From assembly GCA_036674765.1 (NCBI GenBank), contig JARVKI010000024.1:310001-374000 (forward strand): a stretch of DNA of 64,000 nucleotides. Direction: 5' to 3'. Position numbers and translations under genes: made by a program. The stretch's first letter is position 1. The number at the start of each line of letters is the position of its first letter. This DNA is from Seiridium cupressi. Taxonomy: Eukaryota; Ascomycota; Sordariomycetes; Amphisphaeriales; Sporocadaceae. The notes under the pieces were generated by a model. That model was not told where the DNA came from. It made no database searches and was given only the letters and a program-made list of their open reading frames with translations. Shown in pieces: positions 55,513 through 64,000 of this stretch.

Positions 55513-58252
55513 ATGTCGGATCTCGAGGGGCCTGAAGCCGTGCGACTTTTCGTTGAGTATGTTCAAGAGAACAGATGCAACAATACCGAACTGCTGGATA
55601 GGATTGTCAGTGGAACGAAGCGTGATCCAGATGTTGATATGACTGGCGATGCCAAGAAATATCTACTGCCTACAAAGGAGAAGCTAGAGCGAGTGTTGGG
55701 TAACTCGGACGGCACTGTGCTTAGTCTGCTCTGTTGCCCCTGTACACTGTGTGATCACGACAACGACGACTTCCGGAATTTGGTCCAAGGCGCGAAGATT
55801 CTACACGATACCCAGAAACGCCAGGAGCTCGCCATCCTGATACTATCTGGTTGTTTATTCGCCTTGGGAGATCTTTGCAAGCAAGCGAACTTTGATGTGG
55901 TCAAATTTGCGGCGCAAGTCAATATGAGCTGGACCCAGCATTCAACCGACTCGTGCTTCTTACGCATTGCGCCCATCCCTAGCCAGTGTCCACACAGATA
56001 TCTCGACCAGGACAAAGTACATGTATTGTTCTCCAGCATTCGTGATACCTGCGTAGACTGCCGGAAACGTGCATTTCAGTGCGCTGCGCTGGAGAGTTCT
56101 ACCGTGGTGAATGTACCAAACCTTGAGCGGACTCCTGTGATATTTGATCACAGCAGCCAGAATGTGCCCTTCATTCTGGAGTGCCCTCAAGAGAGACTCA
56201 ACATGCGACTTACCCCGCGGTTTTACACCTCGCAAATTGACCCATCCTGTTGTGGCGACGAACAACTAAGAGTAAGTACTGGTGAATCCCCCAAGAGACG
56301 CGCACGCCTGACCCAGTCCTAGGAGCAGGTTCTCTTTCGCAAGGTCTTCAAGTACCAACACGAGAGAGTTGGCCTGATCGTCCAAGCCGAGGAAGAGGCT
56401 CGCATTGCAATGCACCTAGCTCAACGCGATCCCGCAAGCTTCGTTGAGGTGTATTTTGCTCTAACGTATAAGGACCGCCTCTTCACTTATGTGGAGATAG
56501 TATTCCCGCTCTACGACCGAAACCTCTCGCATGAATTTGAATTACAAGAACTCCCGCGGAGATCTGCACCAGAACTAGAGTGTTTGCTCCACAATCCTCT
56601 GTGGACAGCCTCTCTCAATGTCGTCAACGCAGTCCATATTATGCACGAGGCCGTCGAAAGCGGTGATGTCAAATGCTCCGGCCATTTCGATATAAAACCC
56701 GACAACATTGTCGTTAAGGACGACCAGGATGGGACAAAAAAGCTTTTTCTCATCGATTTTGGCCAGGCAGCTGCACAGCAAGCAGGAACGAACTACTACC
56801 AACCGCCAGAAGTCACTTGGCCACGGCCTAACGCAAACCCTCTTAAAACGAAGTACGACGTATGGTCCATGGCCTGTGTGCTCCTGGAAGTCCTTATCTT
56901 CATAGACTCGGGCCTCGATAGACTTCAGCTGTTTCGCGCAAGAGTCAAAGGTAACGATGAACCCAACTTTGCGTTTTGGCAAGGAACCTCGCCACAAGAA
57001 ATCGTACTCCGCCCGGCGGTGACTGACCGTCTCAGGACCTTTGAGGACCAAGGGAATCGTCGAATTCAGCCTGTGATTCGACTGCTGCGCGCCATGTTAA
57101 GCATATTTCCAGAACAACGACCTACTATGAGATCCTGCCTTGGAGATTTAACCAGGCTGAATCTGAATCCAGAAGATTTGGGCCTTGCCACTCAAGACTG
57201 GATGAACTGCGGACTCGAGAAATGGAAGACCTCGTACAGTACATCGCGCATAGTGCGGCCAACTCCTGGGGATCTCTACTTCTACAGAGATAAACCCAGT
57301 CAAGACCACCAAGGTGGCGTCGAACAGGTCACTCTCCACATTGAGTCGGTCATGCGCGATTCGCAGCCTTTGAAAGCTGTGTCATTTGTCCCTCGTGCTT
57401 TTTTCCATTTCTCTACCAGACCGGGACACACATTTACGTGCCACTTTGACAACTTCCACACAGGCTTCACGTTTTACTTTAGCTTACTTCGTGAGTTTCT
57501 CGACTTCATGAGCTTGTTGACATATCAACAGATCGTACCGGATATTGCTGCGGACCCCGCGGCTAGTGAAGTCGGATTCAAGGTTGGTGAATGCTTGATT
57601 AAGGAACGTGGAATGTTCAGAGACTCAACCAGACGTTTTAAAGGCGGGACAGTGCAGATATGGAGACAACTATCCCAAGGCGTCTATGATCGCTGGGTCA
57701 AGCGACCAGAGAGCCTCGGTACGACGGCCGGTGATGCTGGTTTGGCTGGCGGAATGCGAACCGCGTCCAGTACGGCTGTCGCAAGCATCAGAAATCCGAC
57801 AAACGTATGGAAGATGGTCTTGTGGACACAAGACGCCATGACCAATGAGAGAGTATGCGTTGTGATAGATATTGGAGCCAAGACATGGAGACTTGACGAC
57901 CCCTCTGGGCGTGCACCTCGATGTTTTAAGATCAAACCACACCATGGGCACGCCGACTTTCGTGGTGCCATCTTCACACCGTCAACTCCAAAAGAAGATA
58001 GGAATGTAGTTGAAGATCGGTACCCTGGGTTCCCAATCTCGCCGAGCCGATTGCAAGCGGAGATGCAGCTCCGCCTAACTCAAGCTACCATTGACTTTTT
58101 GGACCCAGACCGTGAGTCTTGTCATCCATACTATAGCCTGATGTTATTACAAGTACGGAGCACTTTGATACATACGTTACTAATGTGTTGTTGCAGATCG
58201 TAAACAGATTTTGCAAATACTTCGCCAAAATAATTTCAACTTGGCTGGGTGA
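55513..58252 (+). CDS. Kinase-like multidomain protein with unassigned N- and C-terminal domains
   Basis: Three exons (55513-56271, 56323-58111, 58197-58252), introns 51 and 85 nt, give 867 residues. Residues 1-250 form an unassigned Cys-rich region (LLCCPCTLCDHDN, CVDCRKRAFQCAAL) with no known zinc-finger spacing. Residues ~255-480 are protein-kinase-like: FRKVFK (possible ATP-site Lys), EEEARIAM (helix-C Glu), HFDIKPDN (catalytic Asp376, Asn381; Arg of HRD replaced by Phe), LIDFGQA (DFG 398-400), PPEV (APE equivalent) and YDVWSMACVLLE. A glycine loop is not obvious. Residues ~520-867 form another unassigned domain (YFYRDKPSQDH, FDNFHTGFTFYFSLL, DRYPGFPISPSRLQ). The intact catalytic Asp, Asn and DFG suggest an active kinase. 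Confidence 0.85.
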
Positions 58253-60995
58253 AGCATCGCGGAGTACGAAAGCGCTATGGCGATTCAGATATATTATTCC
58301 GACGTATGATATACGAGACTTCTTTTTCCCATTTTATTTTTTTTTATTTTTTTTTTGAAAAGAAAAAAAAAAAAAAAAAAAAGAAGAATTTAAAAAGCAT
58401 AAAAGTAAGAGGTGGGATAACGGCTCCAATTAATGATGCTTACCGTAAGGCAAGAAACCCAACATAATGACCGTCATAACTCAGTGACCTCTTTCACAAG
58501 CACTCCAGGCGTACTTCTATTTTTGCTCAATTTAACGGACTATCGCTATAGTCTCCATTATGGCTAGCATATCCTGTTAGCATCAATTCCAGCGCAGATA
58601 TTGATATGTACGATTTATCCTATCGTATAAGTTGTTTCCGCTACACCTGCCCCTTATCGTTTTCCATCTCACTCGTCTGTGAACCTGGACAAGAGAGAAT
58701 TTGGATCAAATCGCCGGAACAGCGGTGCTTCGCGACGTATCTGCGCATCAACAGACTAGGGATCTCTGTTGTAACATACAGATCCTCGTGTGGCTTCTGC
58801 GATGGTGAATCGAGCGATATTGGCGACCGTATTTCATTTTGAACTGGGAACATGGGCTGGGAGTGGAGATGATACATATTCGACTGACTTAAGCTTGGCG
58901 ATGCAGGAGGCGCCATAGTAACTACATTTTCGTCAATAAGGGTTCGACCATGCACTTACCTAGAAGTCAAGGATCAGCAGTAAAAGAACAATTTCAGCCA
59001 TCAAAATCACGTTCAAAATCGCCCAAGGATTGAGGCATTCGGGCAATCGCTCTGGGCCCTAAATGTCCCCAAGAAGTAGAGCTGCCTAGAGAGACACAGA
59101 TTTGGGTTTGCTGCCTCTCCGAGGTGTTTCCACCTCCAAGCTAGGGCTAAAATTAGACTCATTCTTCTGCTGTCACGTTAGCTGATAGCGGCCCTGACGC
59201 CACTGTTTACGTCTATTATGTGTTTCTTCACCTTTGTATCGCGTGGAACTTGAATCGTGGCACTCATGGAATGAGTCCTATGTCTATTCGGGAATATATT
59301 GGTGTCCGAAGACACATCGAGGGTTGATTTACACAGAAGGACACAGGAAGACACGAAAAGACCTGGTTACTGAGCAGCTTTGTTCAATATGCTGAACACC
59401 TTGCCACTATAAAATAGACAGGTTGTGTGTTCCTAGTAACAGTAAAATGTACGCAGACGGTGTGAGAAGGTGTGGGAATGAAGAAACGGCACATGTTGAT
59501 ATTCGAGAACAAAGATTGATCGAATGAGGCAGAAATAGCTGGGCGACACTATGGTAGCTGTAACCTCAGCAAGGCAGTTCTCTCTCCGAGTCCTCCAGCT
59601 TCTTTACCTCAAACACCATACCCACTATGTTGCACTACACCGCCGTGAGGCTCCTTGTCACACTTCCCCGTGCGGTAATTCTAGCTCGCAGAGGTATTCT
59701 CCTAGTGCTGCATAGAATAGGGAAATGTTGTGGTACATGCTTAGATACAATGCGCCCTTTGAATCCCTTCTTAATGCATCGTCATGGTTCTAAGCATAAT
59801 CTAGGCATAATCTAGGCATGTAGTGACCCGGTTCCAACATACACGCAGTTGAATTTCTCCCTAGACCTCCAACCAAAGCTTATCGAATAGCTTAGCTTCC
59901 CTATAGCACTCCTAATCTACCGTTAGGGCTGTCGATTGTAGGTGTATTGACGGTATAACCGAACTACAGATCACGTTAAAAACTACTCGACCTATGGTTT
60001 CTGCTTCCATCGCTACCTTTTCAAAGACATGGCAAACTTCAGGAGGAAGCAAGCTTCGAGACTGCACCGATGCGGTCAATTTAGTCCGAAAGGAAGTCCA
60101 ATACACAACAATTGTACATACGTGCTGTAGCCACATGTATTACTCTCCGTTTCATCTAGTCAGAGACGAATTTTGGCGGGTATCGAAGGTGCCAAGTCAG
60201 AGTCGATGAATCAAGAAGTCGGGAATTTAACAGAAACCATGGCAATTTGATTGCTTGATCAAATCTCTATCTGCATGCAAACCTAACCCCGAACGCCTTG
60301 ATTTCATCGCTGGACCATATTTCCTCGCACGGGTTAATCGGTGCTTCAAATAACAAGAGACCGCAAAAAACAGGTCCAAGCATCAACGAATGCTTTCCGT
60401 CACATAACTCAGCAATGTTTCCTATGCCTGTGGTATCATAATTTGTCCGTCATCGGGACTTCCGATTCACCGCCAAACCGTCCATGTCCATGCATTTCCT
60501 CCAACACCTGGTTTCACCTCTGTCCTCGAAGGGCGGATTCTCTAATTGCGCAGTTCGCATAAAGCTGGTTGGAGCTACGCTTCATTGCTCCGAAAATCGA
60601 CTAATGGCTGCTCGTGAACAGCCAGAAACCTTAAGAACGCCCATACAATACAGTATGCCAACGCTATCAAATGTGAAATGCAACGGCTGTACGATACTGG
60701 GCAATACTCGTAGAGATACTCTTGAATTGACCATCTCGTAAAGAGTGACGGTCATGTGAGCTCCATTGTAAGAGTGACAAAGTCACAAGTTGCTGTGAAA
60801 CTTGTCGGTCGAGTCACTCTTCTCGCAAGGATCAGAAGTCAAATTGCTTCGGTTCGGTGGGTTAGCCATGGAAATCGAAGGGTTTTCTTGTCTTTCAACC
60901 TCAGACCTCGCGCCACAGCCGCGAACCGACGCCCAAGGCCACCAGCGCCCGCCGGGGTGAGCGAACTGCTCAACAATGCGGTCCTAATAAGAATA
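58253..60995. other. Gene-poor region with A/T hairpin tract
   Basis: 2.74 kb without a supported gene. It holds the T-rich/A20 tract, and on the minus strand near 58,640-59,070 a short hydrophobic reading (AILNVILMAEIVLLLLIL) followed by a donor-like GTAAGT and a 104-codon frame, perhaps a remnant of a membrane-protein gene. Confidence 0.4.
58334..58382. repeat. T-rich run followed by A20: potential A/T hairpin
   Basis: T-rich sequence up to 58356, a GAAAAG spacer, then A20 at 58363-58382. The two halves can pair as a long A/T hairpin, as at 3649-3690. Confidence 0.8.
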
Positions 60996-63425
60996 CTATT
61001 CTGACGGACCTTCCTGAATGTTGCTCTGGAAGGATGCCGTGCTAGGCCCGCCATCCGCCCTACCAGGACCTCCCGATGCGTTGCCTGCAGCTGTACTAGG
61101 CCCCCGTACATGAGATTCCTGGTGCTGGAAGTTCAGTAGGGGAGGGATTTGTAGACGCGGGGCCTCTTGCGTCGGTGTTGTCGACGTTAAGATTTGTCCA
61201 GTTGCTGCGAACGTGTCAAGCGCAGTAGCGGGTGGTCCGTTGGCGGCGTGGTTCGCCATGTCCTGAGAATTAGGACTATGTGGATCTAGCCAGCTGCTAG
61301 CTATCGGACCGGGACCTGGTGCGGGGGGTGGCGGCGGAGGGGGAGGGGCGTCCGCATTGCTATTCTGAGCTTCGTCGTTGTCCGCGCCAAGAGCGATTTC
61401 ACTACCATCGCCCATGTCATCGTCCTCCACGACATCATTGTCCTCGAAAGCATCAGGATCGTGAATCGGTATGGTTCTAGTTCCCGATAGTGGGTGAAAT
61501 TGAGCAAATTCCTCTTTCGAATTCAGGTAGCGTTTCAAGCCGGTGACACCGGGGCCGGAGAAAACGCAGAAAACCTGTCTCTGGTGTTCGGTGAAATCAG
61601 ACGGGGCGTCTCTACAGAAGGTCTCCAGGTCATCGCGTAGGAATGCAGTCACGCCAGTCAAGCTCAGGTGCGTGAGCTTGGGGCAAGCGTTCAGCAGCCG
61701 GATGATACTCTGGAACAATAACAGTCAGTGCTCGGCCAGCTGTCACAAGGAAAACATGTACTCACCGGCAAAGTCAGGTTGACGCAGTAGCTCAAATGAA
61801 CTCTTTCAAGACTGCTGCTGTGGTGGTAGTCCGTCACAACATTACCATTGGCGTCTCTGCGCGAGCGCGCTCGCTGGTTGGCCTTGGCAAGAGCATACAT
61901 GCTCTCATCCGTAATGTTACTGCATTTGACTAGGCCGATACGCTTAAGTTTTGGCAGTGTTGCAAGTCTGGTGACGGACTCGTCTGTCAAATGTTGACAG
62001 CACCCCAGGTCTATGTATCGGATTCTGTTGCAGCAGTGGACGAGTCTCTTAACCGCGTCGTCTGTAATATGGCGGCAGTGTCCAAGATGCACATAGTGGA
62101 GGTTCTTTCCCAGCCGCGAGATAGCATAGACAGCCGCATCCGTGATATTCCCACACTTGGCGAGAACAAGATTACGAAGGCGGGGGGCGACATCAATGAT
62201 CTTTTCAACCGCCCGATCTGTGAGCCGAGCGCAGCATGTCAAATCGAGAATGCGCAGATGCTCGTACATCTTACTCGATGGAAGAGACAGAAATGCGGAA
62301 TCGTCGATCAGATCGCAGTTGGCCAGACGGAGTTCGCGAAGGGACTGACCCCTGGCAAGCAGAGCTGTGACCGGCTCATTGCCAATATTCCGGCAGGAAT
62401 GGAGGTCTATCTCGAGAATGTTTGGACAGTTGTTGGCAAAGGCCATGATGGAGTTATCGTTCAATTGGTCGCAATCATTCAATTTTAGCTGGAGCAACAA
62501 GTCAGTGATCGGGGAGACAGTCAACTGTGCAACATGGATATGGGCTTACCCTCTTGATGTACCGGCAGCGCTCGGCCAGCTTCATCATGCTCTCGTTCGA
62601 AATGCGCTTGCAGTGCGTCACATTCAAACCTTGTAGCTTGGGGCAGTTCTCGGCGATGGCAAACACAGACTGCTCGGTGATCTTGTCGTCTTGTGAGATA
62701 TCCAACGCAAGAAGATGTGGGCTGTTCTGAACAAGAGCCATCAATCCCGCATCAGTAAGGGCCGTGCAGTTGGTCAAGGTAAGGCGCTCGACGCGAGTGC
62801 AGGCGGCAAGAGGCGTGACACTCCCATCGTTCACCTGTCCGGAGAGCGTGGCAAGATTCAGGCGCTTGACGAAGTCCGGATATGTGAAGGTCGGGTTCTC
62901 AAGCCCTAGAGTCTGGCAGATCAACTGGTGTTTAGCCCATGTCGTACAAGTAGGCCGGTGCCACAACATTTCTACAACGTTTCTGGCCCATCGCTTCGAA
63001 ACCAACATGCATCGGAACATGTCTGAAGGCGAGCTCAGTCGGGAGAATATGCTGATGAGGATTTCGCTGGGCAGAGTAGCCGCGGGAGGCAGACATTCCT
63101 GGTCGTTAACCTGCATGTCTTGTAGATTGGGCATGACGCCGAGCGAAGATTCCGAGTCGTTGTTAACTCCGTAAAAATCGGATTCGTCGTTGTCGCGAGG
63201 AAGGGGGGAGTTGGTCGATGAGGATGACCGCGAATCCCGGGCTTCGCTATCCATGGCTGCTAGGACGGGGGGGATTTGCTGTTGACCTTGCTGATCCATC
63301 GTGTTTACGTGGGCTGCAGCGGCGGCAGCCTGGGCAGCCTGACTTTGAGCGGAGATTACGTCGAGCGCGGGAGCAGGAGGGCGCATTCTATGGCTAGAGG
63401 AGGCTCTAGAGGTCGGTGATGACAA
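60996..63425 (-). CDS. grr1: SCF ubiquitin-ligase F-box/LRR protein, GRR1/GrrA homolog
   Basis: Three exons (63425-62550, 62488-61766, 61709-60996) with 61- and 56-nt introns give 770 residues. The F-box lies at about residues 116-158 (LPSEILISIFSRLSSPSDMF...VSKRWARNVVEMLWHRP) and would bind Skp1. About a dozen cysteine-containing leucine-rich repeats follow (LTLTNCTALTDAGLMAL, LNVTHCKRISNESMMKL, LDLTCCARLTDRAVEKI, VHLGHCRHITDDAVKRL). The C-terminal ~180 residues are disordered, with an acidic patch and a polyproline run. GRR1 directs ubiquitination of G1 cyclins and glucose-signalling regulators; the Aspergillus orthologue GrrA is needed for ascospore formation. The order of F-box, LRRs and long tail fits the family well. 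Confidence 0.95.
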
Positions 63426-64000
63426 CCGTGTGCGATCGGTTGGTGAGTTTGGTGGTGCTCTCTCCCAATTCTGGCCTGGGAGTAGAGCCAGAGGCCCCGG
63501 CTGGGTTGTTTGGTTGGACGCCGGAAACGCAGGGCTGTTTTGCTAATGATGACCGTTCCTCCTCTCAAGGGCGTATGCAAACCGATTCCAATGGTTCGCC
63601 CTGGCCAAAAGAATCCGTGCGATCAGCTGTGTGCGCGTATGTTGTGATGCAGTGTGGTTGATGATGATGACCAGGCTTGAATCAGGCCAAGGAAAGCACC
63701 GGGTCTGCGACGCGTGGGGTTTTGGGTCCGGTTAAGTGAATATCGGACAAGAGCGCAGTCCCGCTACGCTCCTGCAGTTTAGTGCTTGGGGCCCCCTGAA
63801 ACAGCCGTGTTGCACGCATCTACGATGTGGAAAGTACTGCGGAGAAACCGCGAATCTCTGCCTTTGTGCAATTTCGGATGTAAGTTGGCAGTCGCGTTAT
63901 TAACTCACTGAAGTACTTCTGAAGATATTTGAAGCAGATAACAATCTTGGTTGGCAGTGCTTTGGCGGTTGACTGTATCGTGGCCAGAGGTGGTTATTTG
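63426..64000. promoter_or_regulatory. grr1 upstream region to window end
   Basis: 575 bp with promoter and leader of the minus-strand grr1 gene. No further gene is seen before the window ends. Confidence 0.5.

Noticed and set aside
58641..59070. Possible two-exon minus-strand membrane-protein remnant
   Set aside because: The hydrophobic reading ends in a stop at the donor site and no further exons align; too weak to call a gene or pseudogene.

Overview
The window reads as nuclear DNA of a filamentous ascomycete (Pezizomycotina, most likely a sordariomycete). Nearly all genes are split by short GT-AG introns of about 50-110 nt with CTAAC- or CTGA-like branch sites. Gene families are typical of moulds: 2EXR, DUF3669, DUF4470/MYND, CFEM-receptor, Pezizomycotina sugar porters and a GRR1-type F-box protein. 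There are no operons, ribosome-binding sites, CRISPR arrays or intact transposons. Genes are separated by 0.3-3.8 kb, and exon joins below were worked out by hand from splice sites and reading phase.

Layout. 0-5.5 kb (minus strand): the Alb1 ribosome-biogenesis factor, a single-pass membrane protein with a lectin-like propeller ectodomain, and a DUF3445 haem-dependent N-demethylase-like protein. 6.3-13.3 kb: a metal-uptake pair (Ctr copper transporter and ferric/cupric reductase, divergent from one 0.85 kb promoter), then an alpha/beta-hydrolase and a medium-chain reductase. 14.5-24.9 kb: a secreted Asp-box propeller of bacterial type, a serine-rich Cys6 protein, a GPI-type 5'-nucleotidase, a 3.8 kb gene-free stretch and a BAR-domain protein. 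25-30.9 kb: sparse DNA with decayed repeats and a poly(A) tract, a small mitochondrial-type protein and a small secreted protein ending in a CaaX-like box. 31-33.4 kb: two adjacent broken genes (DUF3669 and a CFEM receptor). 35-47 kb: a small hydrophilic protein, a MYND/DUF4470 protein, a 2EXR protein, a sugar transporter and an acidic-repeat protein. 48-55 kb: tRNA-Ser (with intron), tRNA-Gly, a CorA-like membrane protein, a 58-residue small ORF and an eight-exon amino-acid permease. 55.5-64 kb: a large multidomain kinase-like protein, 2.7 kb of gene-poor DNA and the GRR1-type F-box/LRR protein.

Functional links are modest. The copper transporter and metalloreductase form a plausible reductive uptake module. 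The permease and the kinase-like gene share a 469 bp divergent promoter. The likeliest undescribed biology is the 867-residue kinase-like protein with two unassigned flanking domains, followed by the CaaX-ended secreted protein, the 58-residue ORF and the acidic-repeat protein. No statement here rests on a database search; family names are from recognised motifs.
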